Below, piece by piece: positions 9,124 through 17,531 of a DNA stretch of 64,000 bases. Origin of the DNA: SG-bin7 sp964498095 (GTDB taxonomy: Bacteria > Bdellovibrionota > Bdellovibrionia > Bdellovibrionales > SG-bin7); contig CAZCFY010000003.1 in the NCBI GenBank assembly GCA_964498095.1, positions 158,822 to 222,821 of the forward strand, given 5' to 3'. A model generated the notes under the pieces. That model was not told the origin of the DNA. It did not search any database and saw nothing but the letters and a program-made list of their open reading frames with translations. A program made the position numbers and the translations under genes. Numbering within the stretch: the first letter of the stretch is position 1; each line of letters opens with the position of its first letter.

Positions 9124-9663
9124 ATGCGGGCAAAACAACTCAATTTCTTACCAACGCAGTCAAAAGCTTATGGCGGTGAACTCTTAAAAACTCGTAAGGG
9201 ACGCGCCCATGGAAGACCCTTGGACACACGTAATTCCATGCATTTGGTACTGAGATCGACAAAAGCCAAAGGACCATGGTCTTTCAAAATTCCCCATAAT
9301 GAAATAAAAATTAAACAGATCGTAAACAAATTCGCCCCAAGGCATGGAATAAAAATACTTTCCCTCGCCATAGTCGGCAATCATTTGCATTTTCATATTA
9401 AAATAGCGAATCGCTTTGGCTATTTTGCTTTTATCCGCGCTATTACGGCGGCTATCGCAATGACAATTTCTGGCAAATCAAGGTGGCAACGGGAGCTAAA
9501 AGAAAAGTTTTGGGATTACCGTCCATTTACCCGCATAGTGTTAGGGTTTAAAGCTTTTTTAACTCTTAAAGATTATATTTTTATCAATCAATTGGAAGGA
9601 CTCGGACACTCGCGACTTGTCGCCCGTCAAATTTTAAAATGGCGGGCCCTAAATAGTTCTTAA
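9124..9663 (+). CDS. REP-associated tyrosine transposase-like protein (IS200-type Y1 fold)
   Basis: A 179-residue protein with the HUH nuclease signature H87-L-H89 in V-G-N-H-L-H-F-H, and a candidate catalytic Tyr151 in L-K-D-Y-I-F-I-N-Q. The spacing and the N-terminal R-N-S-M-H-L-V-L-R strand match Y1/RAYT proteins, single-strand DNA nucleases linked to repetitive extragenic palindromes. RAYTs are usually single-copy domesticated genes rather than mobile IS. Here the gene is flanked on both sides by short tandem repeat clusters rather than obvious REP palindromes. No terminal repeats or target duplication seen. Confidence 0.75.
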   Translation: MRAKQLNFLPTQSKAYGGELLKTRKGRAHGRPLDTRNSMHLVLRSTKAKGPWSFKIPHNEIKIKQIVNKFAPRHGIKILSLAIVGNHLHFHIKIANRFGYFAFIRAITAAIAMTISGKSRWQRELKEKFWDYRPFTRIVLGFKAFLTLKDYIFINQLEGLGHSRLVARQILKWRALNSS

Positions 9664-10061
9664 AACTACCTGGAACGACGAATAGAAATTAAAGCAATAG
9701 TCAATGCCAAGAGAATCGGAGCAATAGTCGACTCCCAAGGAACTTGACTCATAACTCCAGTCGAACTCCGAGCTCCAAGTATCGAACTCCGAGAAAATAA
9801 ATGTAGAGTCATGGCAAAGAGCGAAGTCGGTAGGAAATCTAGAGCCGCAAGATAAACCAAATGCTGCTAGGCCAACAAAGCGACGTAAGACAATCAAAGC
9901 GACGTAAGACAATCAAAGCGACGTAAGACAATCCAAACGCCGTTAAGCAAACCAAGCGCCGTTAAGCAAACCAAGCGCCGCAAGGAAAACCTAGAGTTGT
10001 TAAACAAACTGACCAACGCGAATATTTTGAGTTTCCAGAAGGCGCTAAACCTTAAAAAACT
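9664..10061. other. Intergenic region downstream of the transposase; repeat-rich
   Basis: The first 170 bp hold short imperfect direct repeats (GCAATAGTC twice, TCGAACTCCGAG twice near 9768 and 9781). The rest is the 19-bp array listed separately. No plausible gene was seen on either strand; apparent reading frames simply follow the repeat period. Confidence 0.6.
9839..10009. repeat. Array of about nine 19-bp tandem repeats
   Basis: Three identical units AAAGCGACGTAAGACAATC lie at 9877-9895, 9896-9914 and 9915-9933. They are followed by diverged units of the same period at 9934, 9953, 9972 and 9991 (core CAAGCGCCGTTAAGCAAAC) and preceded by two more diverged ones from 9839. There are no spacers, so it is not CRISPR. 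Confidence 0.85.
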
Positions 10062-10835
10062 TCAATCCCACACCAAACGTGGAAATAATCTTTTTGCATT
10101 CAACTTTAATTGCCGAGACAAATCCGCTTCACTCACGCTCAAAAGGCCCGCGATAAATTGCGCGGTGTGGATCAACAAGGCTGGCTCGTTTTCTCTTCCG
10201 CGATGAGGTACGGGAGTCATAAATGGCGCATCGGTTTCGATATGAATGCGGTCTAACGGCAAAGTCTTAATTGTCGCGCGCAGGTCCTCGGCATTTTTAA
10301 AAGTACAAACGCCGCTGAGGGAAATATCCCAGCCCAAGCGTAACGCCTCATGGGCTAACCACTTCGTCCCCGTAAAGCAATGAAGTGTGCCACGGACCTT
10401 CCCTTTAAATTCCTCTAACACAGTGACTGTATCTTCTTCGGCCTCGCGCGTGTGAATTTCGACGGGGAGACTAAATTTTTGTGCCAAAATCATTTGGCGC
10501 CGAAAAATCTCGCGCTGCACTTCACGCGGAGAATGATCATAGTGATAATCCAACCCTATCTCTCCAATTCCTATGACTTCGCGGCACCCCACTAAACGCT
10601 CGATATTTTTTTCTACTTCGTCCGTAAATTTACTAGAGTCATGCGGATGGATACCCACGGTACAAGAAACTGCCGGAAAGAATTGCGCCGCGAGTCCCTG
10701 GACGACCAAAATATCATCCGGATCAGTGCCGATAAGAACCATCCGCTCAATCCCTTGGGTTTTCGCTTTAGCGACGACATCCGCAGGGTCGCGTTTGATC
10801 ATATTAATATGAGTGTGTAAATCAATCCACGCCAT
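10062..10835 (-). CDS. tatD: TatD-family metal-dependent hydrolase/DNase
   Basis: A 257-residue TIM-barrel hydrolase. Metal ligands visible: H-T-H near residue 7, the Glu of G-E-I-G-L-D-Y near 96, H-T-R-E-A near 134, H-C-F near 156, and I-E-T-D-A-P near 205. TatD enzymes are cytosolic 3'-5' DNases or deoxyribonuclease-like hydrolases. It follows holB by 23 bp in the common bacterial order tmk-holB-tatD, so it is probably in that operon. Its 3' end runs into the 19-bp repeat region. Confidence 0.9.
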   Translation of the reverse strand: MAWIDLHTHINMIKRDPADVVAKAKTQGIERMVLIGTDPDDILVVQGLAAQFFPAVSCTVGIHPHDSSKFTDEVEKNIERLVGCREVIGIGEIGLDYHYDHSPREVQREIFRRQMILAQKFSLPVEIHTREAEEDTVTVLEEFKGKVRGTLHCFTGTKWLAHEALRLGWDISLSGVCTFKNAEDLRATIKTLPLDRIHIETDAPFMTPVPHRGRENEPALLIHTAQFIAGLLSVSEADLSRQLKLNAKRLFPRLVWD

Positions 10836-10858
10836 CTGACCTCAAAAAGCCGCCGGCT

Positions 10859-11845
10859 TTAATCCAGCACATGCGTCGGATTTGCCAGCGCCGCGCGGCT
10901 CTCTAAATATAAATTCTCCAGCGACAACTTTAAATCCATCGGAGAATCCAGATCAGCCTCAAGACGTAAAGCTTTTTGCCACACGCGCACGAGAGCATTG
11001 GGACCCGCTTTGGCAAACTCCTGCAAACGCTCCCGCTGATCGAAATGAATTATCTGTTCGTTTAAGCCAAAACACACCAAATAAGAATCACGTAAAATTT
11101 GTAAAACTAAATTAACCATATCCTGGGCTTCGAGGCGATTTTCGGCCATTTCTGCAATCGAAAAAAATGAAGTTGGCCAAGCGGGATCAAGCAAAACGCG
11201 CACAAAAGCAAAAGCTTTATCGCGTAAGCGGTCACCCCCGCCCTGCAACCAGCGCAGAATTTTGCCGCTGCGCCCCTCTGACGCCCGCAACATCCACTCC
11301 TCAACGGCTCCCAGGGAATCGGCATTACGGCTTAAAACCGCATGGACTTCCGTTAAACTTAAAGCCTGAAAGCGGAAAATCTGACAGCGCGAACGAATAG
11401 TCGCAAGCAAGCGCGCCGGGTTGGCGGAAATTAAAATAAAATATGTGCGCGCCGGCGGCTCTTCCAAACACTTAAGCAGAGCATTGGCCGCCTGGACCGT
11501 CATCGTGTCGGCATCGTCGATAATAATAAATTTGCCACGGCCTAAGGCCTTTAAATTTAAAAGTTGTAAGGCCTCGCGAATGGCTTCGATTTTTAAACTT
11601 TCACCATCAGGACGCAGAAATATTACGTCTTCACTTTGCTCCAGCGCAATCCGCTGACATTTTCCACACTGCCCACAACCCGATTGATTTTCACATAAAT
11701 AGAGTTGCGCCCAGTGCTTGGCCACCGTCTTTTTTCCGACCCCTTCGGGCCCGACAAAAAGCGCCGCCGAAGGTAACCGATCTTGCGCCGCCAAATTACG
11801 GATATGTTCGACAATCGCCTTATGCCCTACCAATTCTAAATTCAT
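10859..11845 (-). CDS. holB: DNA polymerase III delta' subunit
   Basis: Clamp-loader subunit of the replicative polymerase. The Walker A G-P-E-G-V-G-K-K-T spans residues 32-40; four zinc-binding cysteines are at 51, 57, 60 and 63. Walker B-like I-I-I-D-D-A-D follows near 108, then L-L-K-C-L-E-E-P-P and the S-R-C sensor motif near 153. 328 residues is normal. It lies 13 bp after tmk and 23 bp before tatD. Confidence 0.93.
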   Translation of the reverse strand: MNLELVGHKAIVEHIRNLAAQDRLPSAALFVGPEGVGKKTVAKHWAQLYLCENQSGCGQCGKCQRIALEQSEDVIFLRPDGESLKIEAIREALQLLNLKALGRGKFIIIDDADTMTVQAANALLKCLEEPPARTYFILISANPARLLATIRSRCQIFRFQALSLTEVHAVLSRNADSLGAVEEWMLRASEGRSGKILRWLQGGGDRLRDKAFAFVRVLLDPAWPTSFFSIAEMAENRLEAQDMVNLVLQILRDSYLVCFGLNEQIIHFDQRERLQEFAKAGPNALVRVWQKALRLEADLDSPMDLKLSLENLYLESRAALANPTHVLD

Positions 11846-11858
11846 TTTTCGTAAACTC

Positions 11859-12476
11859 CTACTTCAGCCACTTCTTCTTACGTAGTGCCACTAAAATCGC
11901 CGCACTTATGTCTTCTACGCTTTTAGTGCCATCAATAACGAGCCATCTTTTAGAATTCATTTTACATTGTTGCAAATAACTTTTACGCACGCGTTTATGA
12001 AAATCACTTTTTTCTTTTTCGAAGCGGTCAAGCACACGGCGCTGCATGCGCGCCTGAGACACTTCGGTAGAAATATCCAATAAAATCGTCATATCGGCCT
12101 TTAAGCCACTCGTCGCATAGTCATTGAGTTTTGTAATATCTTTAGGTTTTAATTTTCGGCCGGCGGCCTGAAATGCCACGGTGCTAGTGGCGAATCTGTC
12201 GCTAATAACCCATTTTTTTTCGCGCAACGCGGGCTTTATTACGGTTTCGACGTGCTGAGCTCGCCCAGCCTCATATAGAAAAAGTTCAGCCTTGGGGACC
12301 GGAGCTTCACCTTCGGTTTGAATGAGTAGTCGGCGAATTTCCTCCGCCAAGGGAGTTCCGCCGGGTTCTCGGGTCAGAATGTGCGGGATATTTCGCGCGT
12401 TCAAATGCGCACTTAAACGCTTAATCTGCGTGCTTTTCCCGCAACCGTCGATTCCTTCAAAAACAATGAATGGCAT
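11859..12476 (-). CDS. tmk: Thymidylate kinase
   Basis: Phosphorylates dTMP to dTDP. P-loop G-I-D-G-C-G-K-S-T near the N-terminus, D-R-F near residue 94, and an Arg-rich lid around 150 are typical. A GTG at 12485 is in frame, but the ATG at 12476 gives the usual family N-terminus (M-P-F-I-V-F-E-G). A TATAAC box only about 12 bp upstream would place transcription close to this ATG, so 12476 is chosen (205 residues). No Shine-Dalgarno is evident. It is the first gene of tmk-holB-tatD and divergent from secG. Confidence 0.93.
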   Translation of the reverse strand: MPFIVFEGIDGCGKSTQIKRLSAHLNARNIPHILTREPGGTPLAEEIRRLLIQTEGEAPVPKAELFLYEAGRAQHVETVIKPALREKKWVISDRFATSTVAFQAAGRKLKPKDITKLNDYATSGLKADMTILLDISTEVSQARMQRRVLDRFEKEKSDFHKRVRKSYLQQCKMNSKRWLVIDGTKSVEDISAAILVALRKKKWLK

Positions 12477-12530
12477 AGCCAGCACTTGTTATATAAAAGA
12501 AGCATTTAGTCAAAACTCCAATGGGTTCAT

Positions 12531-12559
12531 TTGACTTTGATTTCCTCTCTTCCTATACT
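12531..12559 (+). promoter_or_regulatory. Sigma-70-type promoter of secG
   Basis: TTGACT (12531-12536), a 17-bp spacer, and TATACT (12554-12559). Transcription would start near 12566, leaving a leader of about 20 nt that includes the GAGG ribosome site before the ATG at 12585. An AGTCAAA copy on the left (12508-12514) puts a second TTGACT on the opposite strand facing tmk. Confidence 0.75.
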
Positions 12560-12584
12560 GCGTCAAATTTTTTTGCGAGGTTTT

Positions 12585-12947
12585 ATGCACTCTTTAATCG
12601 ATGCACTTCCACCCGGGGTAGTTACTACTTTTCATATTATTGCCTGCTTATTTTTGATCTTTTTCGTCCTCATCCAAGACTCCAAAGGTGGCGGTGTTTT
12701 TGGAACCTCATCGCAATCCATTCTTGGCCCCACGGGAGCTCCGACATTGTTTGCCAAGTTAACCCGTTACACGGCAATTTTGTTTGCCGTAACGAGCATT
12801 ATTTTAACTATTCAAACAAGTCCTACAAACCGTAGCGCAACGGATACTTATGTACCGCCGGCGGCAACAGAAACCGCACCGCCCGTACCAAACCCCGCTG
12901 CTCCGGCCGCGCCAGCACCGGAGAAAACCGAAGAAAAGGGTAAGTAA
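12585..12947 (+). CDS. secG: Preprotein translocase subunit SecG
   Basis: Small membrane subunit of the SecYEG channel. Two transmembrane segments (T-F-H-I-I-A-C-L-F-L-I-F-F-V-L-I-Q and Y-T-A-I-L-F-A-V-T-S-I-I-L-T) flank the conserved Q-D-S-K-G-G-G loop with F-G-T-S-S-Q. It has a Pro/Ala-rich cytoplasmic tail. The start at 12585 has GAGG 7 nt upstream; an in-frame upstream TTG is part of the -35 box and cannot be the start. It is followed after 3 bp by the FecR-like gene. Confidence 0.92.
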   Translation: MHSLIDALPPGVVTTFHIIACLFLIFFVLIQDSKGGGVFGTSSQSILGPTGAPTLFAKLTRYTAILFAVTSIILTIQTSPTNRSATDTYVPPAATETAPPVPNPAAPAAPAPEKTEEKGK

Positions 12948-12950
12948 ATA

Positions 12951-13766
12951 TTGGCTAAGCGAAACGCGCGCAAAATTGCTCTTTCCGTTTTCGTTCTTGG
13001 GTTTAGTCTCTTAGTCGTAGGTATCGCTTGGCTATTAATGGAACGTTCCTTGGTGTCTGTTCCAGATGGAAGTTCTATTGCAAACGTTGATCTGGCCGAA
13101 GGCGAAGTGATATTAAGCCGTAAATCGACGCTGTTAGAATTTAATCCCAAGTTTGGCGAAAAGATCTATAGCGGCGACAAAATCAAAACCGGCCCTAAGT
13201 CAGCGCTTATCCTTACGACTCAAAATGCCAGCCAGATTAGAATTGATGAAAACTCTATCGCCGTCGTTGAGCGTAGCAAAGAAAAAGATTTAATTACCGT
13301 ATTAGCGGGACAAGCCCAGGCTATTAAACATGGAGCCAGTTTAGAAATACACAATACACACGAAAAATGGCGGTCCGCCCATTTTTCTACGCAGATTAAT
13401 CGCCAGGAAATAGCACAAAAGCCGACGGCAAAAACTCCCCCCCCTCCAATGCCGGGACCTGCCACAGAAGTGGCTGCGGAAAACTCCAATGACGAGCAGA
13501 ATTTAAAATCAACTTTGGATGGGCAAAAAACTTATTTCAACCGCTGCTTTGCCAAATTTTTGGTACAAAACCCCGAAGCCCGCGGTGAAATCGTTTTGGG
13601 ATTTTTGTTATTTCCGCAAGGAAAAGCAGAAAAAGTTAAAATTTTAAGTTCCTCATTAAAGGACAACGACTTAGAAAAGTGTTTAACTTCCGTGGTGGAA
13701 CGCAGTCCTTTTAAACGCTTTGCCGGCGAACCGATATCAGTGACCTACCCCATCCGATTTGAATAA
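12951..13766 (+). CDS. Membrane-anchored FecR-like protein with AgmX/TonB-type C-terminal domain
   Basis: A 271-residue protein starting with TTG three bases after secG. One N-terminal transmembrane helix (about 9-29) is followed by a FecR-like beta domain (about 45-125: G-E-V-I-L-S ... G-D-K-I-K-T-G-P-K-S-A-L), a Pro-rich linker near 160-170 and a C-terminal domain with one paired-Cys layout (C198 and a later Cys) and the strand pattern G-E-I-V-L-G-F ... V-K-I-L-S-S-S seen in AgmX/PglI and TonB-like C-termini. This suggests a periplasmic, envelope-spanning role. Co-transcription with secG is likely from spacing. Confidence 0.65.
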   Translation: MAKRNARKIALSVFVLGFSLLVVGIAWLLMERSLVSVPDGSSIANVDLAEGEVILSRKSTLLEFNPKFGEKIYSGDKIKTGPKSALILTTQNASQIRIDENSIAVVERSKEKDLITVLAGQAQAIKHGASLEIHNTHEKWRSAHFSTQINRQEIAQKPTAKTPPPPMPGPATEVAAENSNDEQNLKSTLDGQKTYFNRCFAKFLVQNPEARGEIVLGFLLFPQGKAEKVKILSSSLKDNDLEKCLTSVVERSPFKRFAGEPISVTYPIRFE

Positions 13767-13799
13767 GCCCCAACTCCAAACGGCGCGAGCCTTAGTTTC

Positions 13800-14870
13800 C
13801 TAGCGATAATCGTTTAAATAATCGATGTGATCCGGAACCCACGGGTCCAAACTATGTTCTTGCTCTTCCTCGGAAGAGTCGGGACGCTTGGAAAAACTTT
13901 TTTCCGCAGGCGTGACCGATGGCTGATAAGAGGAGGAAAGAAATCTCTGATTAACCAGGTAAGGCATAATTTCGGCGACAGCTTTTTTGGCTAAAATGCG
14001 GCGGCGAACTAGCCCGTCAAAGCTGCGCTCAAGTTCTTCCGGCGAAAAATCATAATTCATAATCAAGTCCTGCGCAATTTTTACGACCTGTTCGCCCCGT
14101 AGACGGCCATCTTGAAAAAGATCAAGTGCGGCTTGAAAAGAATTTTCGGTGGGAACGATACGCCGGCCAAATTTAATATAATATTCGGGGTCAGTATCTA
14201 CCGCTAAATTGATATAAATTTTATCCACGGGATCACTGCTGGGAACCTGCTTTTGTAATTCGAGGATTAATTTGGCTTGCTCACCGGTCACGTGCAGCGC
14301 CTTCAACATATCGGAGAGCTGACGGTCTGACATGCGCCGCGAACAAATATCAGAAAACAAAGAGTAAATGACGGCGTCGGATTCACTGTCATCGCCCCAA
14401 AGGACCAATTTTACCTCTTCGCCAAGCTTTAGGCGCAACTGCATGAGCGCTTGAATCTTATAGCCGACCTGCTGCGTGAGCCGGCGGAGGCGATTTGGCC
14501 GTAAGTTCTTTAAATTATCTTTATAAAAAGATCCGAACGGAAAGATTCCGTCTAAACGCAGCTTTTCGCGTATTTTGGCTTCCATTTGGGGTGGAGACGC
14601 CGTGATAAAAAAAATCGGAAAAGCCCGCTCGTTACCCCGTGCGGTCAGGGCCCGCACCAGAGTCGCTGTACCGGGGACATTTCTCTTTTGAAACGCCTTT
14701 TCGATTGCCGTTTTATATAGCTCTTTCAGTGATCCCCAAGATGTATCTAAATAAGTTTTATCCAGATCCCAGATATAGACTTCGTTAACTTTTTTTTGCT
14801 GCTCGGCCTGAACATAGCCGAAATAAACGACATCTCCGACAATTTCTGCCTGACTTCGCCAGTCACCCAT
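13800..14870 (-). CDS. HAD-type protein resembling the App1/DUF2183 phosphatase domain
   Basis: Near the N-terminus Y-I-W-D-L-D-K-T carries the DxDxT-type nucleophile motif, F-F-I-T-A-S-P is the second HAD motif, and L-V-L-W-G-D-D-S-E-S-D is the acidic fourth motif. This order fits App1-like phosphatidate phosphatases (DUF2183/LNS2). The C-terminal half is helical and charged and not recognised. A TTG at 14906 is an alternative start; neither start has a good Shine-Dalgarno, so the N-terminus is uncertain. Convergent with the FecR-like gene. Confidence 0.6.
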   Translation of the reverse strand: MGDWRSQAEIVGDVVYFGYVQAEQQKKVNEVYIWDLDKTYLDTSWGSLKELYKTAIEKAFQKRNVPGTATLVRALTARGNERAFPIFFITASPPQMEAKIREKLRLDGIFPFGSFYKDNLKNLRPNRLRRLTQQVGYKIQALMQLRLKLGEEVKLVLWGDDSESDAVIYSLFSDICSRRMSDRQLSDMLKALHVTGEQAKLILELQKQVPSSDPVDKIYINLAVDTDPEYYIKFGRRIVPTENSFQAALDLFQDGRLRGEQVVKIAQDLIMNYDFSPEELERSFDGLVRRRILAKKAVAEIMPYLVNQRFLSSSYQPSVTPAEKSFSKRPDSSEEEQEHSLDPWVPDHIDYLNDYR

Positions 14871-15064
14871 AGCCCAAAATGTAGCAGTTCCAGCCGTTAA
14901 ATGCAAAGCATTAGGCCCACTTAGGGGTGTATGATTAATAATTGAACATCAACTTAGTGCTCTCAAGCCATCCGCGCAAGTTTTCAAGAACGTCAAAAAA
15001 CTCATGTCCTTACTGACTAGTCTTTCGGTTTTTGTCTCAACATAAATTCTACTTACAGTTAATC

Positions 15065-15134
15065 TTGATTTTTTACTTATAAGTGTACTTTAATTATCAG
15101 TATTCATACTTTTACACACAAACTTTTGTGTAAA
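15065..15134 (+). promoter_or_regulatory. Possible promoter and operator before the GNAT gene
   Basis: TTGATT (15065-15070) and TTTAAT (15089-15094) are separated by 18 bp. Downstream, TTTACACA (15111-15118) and TGTGTAAA (15127-15134) form an exact inverted repeat with an 8-nt gap, in the right place for repressor binding over the leader. A good GGAGAG ribosome site follows. Rest of the 280-bp gap is AT-rich without other features. Confidence 0.4.
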
Positions 15135-15150
15135 TTACCGGAGAGATTTA

Positions 15151-15813
15151 ATGAGTCAACGGATTGACGAAAAATCGCAGGTGCTTTCTTTTTGCCATTT
15201 AAAAAACCCGCTGATGGAAAAACTCCATTGGTCATTCAATGCTTCTTATGAGCTTTGGCAAACGAATTGGACGAAAGCATTTCAGTATTTAGACAAGCTA
15301 GAAGCTAACGAATTCGTAAAAAGCGATAATTTTACACGCCAAGAGGATATTTTATCCTTACACGTCGGACACCAATGCATTGCCACCGTCGGGTTTCGCC
15401 GGCTCGACATGCGCCTGCCGGCATTTTTTGATGACTCTTACTTAGAAATCTGGCCACGGGATTTTATTAAGAACGTTCTCGCTAATAAGCAGGTCATGAT
15501 TATGAGTGGCTTTACGATACATCCCGAATTTCGCTTTAAAATTTTTGGCATTCCCACCATGCATCTGTTCATGGGGTACATCATGCTTTTTTTTAAAAAC
15601 AGTCATGTCGACTATCTTATTACCACTGTCCGCAACGACGTGGGTCTTAACAAGCTTGGCTACATGTACGGCGCGCGCGCCCTCTCGCGAGATATCCCTT
15701 ACAATAATACGAAAGTGGACCTGACCTACTATCAAGCCCAGGACGTCCATGAAACTATCGAATCAAAATACACTGACCGTATAAAAGACATATTAAACCT
15801 AAACTCTATATAA
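15151..15813 (+). CDS. Putative GNAT-fold N-acyltransferase
   Basis: A 220-residue cytosolic protein. The pattern of a central strand (I-A-T-V-G-F-R-R-L-D), an arginine-rich turn near 123-130, and the segment D-Y-L-I-T-T-V-R-N-D-V-G-L-N-K-L-G-Y-M-Y-G-A-R resembles the acceptor end of GNAT enzymes of the autoinducer-synthase/FeeM type, where a residue string ends in the typical G-(A/F) after 'N-x-x-Y'. Assignment is by eye and tentative. It is 11 bp upstream of the diiron-enzyme gene, both with strong GGAGAG sites, so the two are co-expressed. The operator-like inverted repeat upstream and the facing XRE gene suggest regulation. Confidence 0.5.
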   Translation: MSQRIDEKSQVLSFCHLKNPLMEKLHWSFNASYELWQTNWTKAFQYLDKLEANEFVKSDNFTRQEDILSLHVGHQCIATVGFRRLDMRLPAFFDDSYLEIWPRDFIKNVLANKQVMIMSGFTIHPEFRFKIFGIPTMHLFMGYIMLFFKNSHVDYLITTVRNDVGLNKLGYMYGARALSRDIPYNNTKVDLTYYQAQDVHETIESKYTDRIKDILNLNSI

Positions 15814-15824
15814 AGGAGAGCCCT

Positions 15825-16511
15825 ATGTATATTCCGTCCGTCCCTAATAACTTGCGCCAAGTTTACGAAGACTCTTGTCAAAAGAGCGCCGAACTTTTCC
15901 GTTCTGCCCCGTGGGAGGACCGATTGTTTTACGCCTTCTGGTTAAGCCAAATGTATTACTTTCTCTGCCACGCAACGAGACTGATTCATATTGCTGGCGC
16001 CCACTTTAAGATTGACGACGATACCTGGCACGTACGCTGTATTGACCACGCGGTCCAAGAGAAATTTCATGAGCGCTTGGCTTTAAATGATCTCGCGGAT
16101 CTCGGCTATGACATCTCCCAGTTTGGTGAAATGGCCGAAGTTTCTCATCTTTACCAGAGTCAATATTATCTGGTGCAACACTTAGACCCGATTTCAATTT
16201 ATGGCAGCATTCTCTATTTGGAAGGTTTATCAATCTTTGTAGGAAACGAAGTTACCGACCGCGTGGTAAAAGCCCACGGCACCGGCGCAGCAAGCTTTTT
16301 AATTACCCACACGAACGAAGACGTTGGTCATATTGAGCAGGCCTTTGAAGTATTAAAGGCGTGTCCACTAGAACGGCAGATTTATATTTGCCAAAGTTTG
16401 GTAAATGCCCAGGTTGCTAATGAAAACATGATAAAAAAGTGCTTGGAATACTGGCGCGTACAGCGAGCAAATACTCGCCGTCCTAATAATAACCTTGAAT
16501 CTTTGATTTAG
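15825..16511 (+). CDS. Haem-oxygenase-like diiron oxidase (HDO) family protein
   Basis: A 228-residue all-helical protein. Possible metal ligands: H82 and E83 in E-K-F-H-E, E133 in L-Y-L-E-G, and H162, D166, H169 in H-T-N-E-D-V-G-H, which is the H-x3-D-x2-H signature of HDO enzymes (TenA/haem-oxygenase fold with a diiron site). Known members carry out oxidative C-C cleavage, N-oxygenation or desaturation on amino acids and fatty acids. Here the partner is a GNAT enzyme, so an acylated amino compound is a reasonable guess for the substrate. The 3' end overlaps the convergent XRE gene by 4 bp. Confidence 0.65.
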   Translation: MYIPSVPNNLRQVYEDSCQKSAELFRSAPWEDRLFYAFWLSQMYYFLCHATRLIHIAGAHFKIDDDTWHVRCIDHAVQEKFHERLALNDLADLGYDISQFGEMAEVSHLYQSQYYLVQHLDPISIYGSILYLEGLSIFVGNEVTDRVVKAHGTGAASFLITHTNEDVGHIEQAFEVLKACPLERQIYICQSLVNAQVANENMIKKCLEYWRVQRANTRRPNNNLESLI

Positions 16512-16798
16512 CCGGCGCGGATACGTGAGCGTGTTCCACGGAGTGCGCTCACCAATTCCGCTCTTTCAGCCTCAAGAAATAAATCAATTAGTACATACGG
16601 CTTAATTTTGTAGGCTTTAACGAGTTTGGCTAAACTATCTTTTGGGGGACCGCAAATGCCGCGCTCCCAATCCGAAATTAGCTGAGGACTTTTGTAACCC
16701 AGAAGAAGTTTTACATCGCCTTGGCTAAGGCCCACTTCTTCGCGCTTTTCTTTTAAGAAACTTCCGATGGTGACATACTTTCGGTGAATTCGCTTCAT
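16508..16798 (-). CDS. XRE-type helix-turn-helix regulator
   Basis: A 96-residue protein with a clear HTH_3 domain at about residues 11-62 (F-L-K-E-K-R-E-E-V-G-L-S-Q-G-D-V, then S-P-Q-L-I-S-D-W-E-R-G). The C-terminal tail is basic. Its ATG follows the stop of the upstream gene by one base (TAA-C-ATG), a sign of translational coupling, and its end overlaps the HDO gene. It most likely controls the neighbouring cluster. Confidence 0.85.
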   Translation of the reverse strand: MKRIHRKYVTIGSFLKEKREEVGLSQGDVKLLLGYKSPQLISDWERGICGPPKDSLAKLVKAYKIKPYVLIDLFLEAERAELVSALRGTRSRIRAG

Positions 16799-16799
16799 G

Positions 16800-17531
16800 T
16801 TATTTCCTTATAAAATCGAAGGCTTTACTCTCAGGCGCAACAAGGTCCGCCGATTGGGTGCAAATAAGACCGACACAATTTTCGTGATAGTATATCGGCG
16901 CTGCGAACCTATGCTGAATCTGAAAGAGCTTTCTTTTCTTGGTTAATAGCTCTTGCATTATATGGGAGTCAACCTTGAGTTTATGCACGCCGGGCGTAGG
17001 CTTCAATATCTTAATAGAGGCCTCCACAAGCTGCGCTGTAACACTTTCATGGCGGCCAAAAAGCTCCATCCAGGGCCGAGTTTCGATCTCTAATAGGTCG
17101 TAATCGGTAAGCTCAAGAACTTTGAAATTTCTAAACACTTGAGTAAATTCCAGGTCGTAAATTTCGACAACATCGGCATCTTCAAGAGTCATATAAAACT
17201 CTTCACTTAGCGAAAGGCCGCGCTTAAATAAGAAATACCTCAAAATGTCTTTATTGTTGTTTAAATCGATCTCCTTTTCGATGATTTCCGCCACGACTTC
17301 GCAATAGCTGACCAATCGGCTACTAATTTTAGTTTGGAGGGGAACTGGTAGACTTATAAAGTGCTCCCAACTGGCCAGTGACAGCGTTTTAACAAAAATA
17401 TCTTTGTCAGTTAGCTCGGCCGCTAACTTTTCTAAAGAGTATTTTAGATAGGTTTGAATTAATCGAATTTCTTGTGAATTAACGGCCTCCTGATAAGAAA
17501 AGCCCAACTCCTGCACCAATCTGAGACTCAT
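16800..17531 (-). CDS. Unknown protein coupled to the XRE regulator, possible sensor
   Basis: A 243-residue soluble protein I cannot place. It has many Leu/Glu helices to about 170 and ends in a short strand pattern (A-P-I-Y-Y-H-E-N-C-V-G-L-I-C-T) reminiscent of a GAF/PAS ligand-binding fold. AGGGAG precedes the ATG. It is the first gene of a two-gene operon with the XRE regulator, so a signal-sensing partner is a possible role, by context only. Confidence 0.5.
   Translation of the reverse strand: MSLRLVQELGFSYQEAVNSQEIRLIQTYLKYSLEKLAAELTDKDIFVKTLSLASWEHFISLPVPLQTKISSRLVSYCEVVAEIIEKEIDLNNNKDILRYFLFKRGLSLSEEFYMTLEDADVVEIYDLEFTQVFRNFKVLELTDYDLLEIETRPWMELFGRHESVTAQLVEASIKILKPTPGVHKLKVDSHIMQELLTKKRKLFQIQHRFAAPIYYHENCVGLICTQSADLVAPESKAFDFIRK

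Noticed and set aside
9124..9663. Complete IS200/IS605 element
   Set aside because: No TnpB, no conserved terminal hairpins seen; sequence fits a stand-alone RAYT better.
9839..10009. 19-bp repeats considered as a CRISPR array
   Set aside because: Units are directly adjacent with no spacers and no cas genes nearby.
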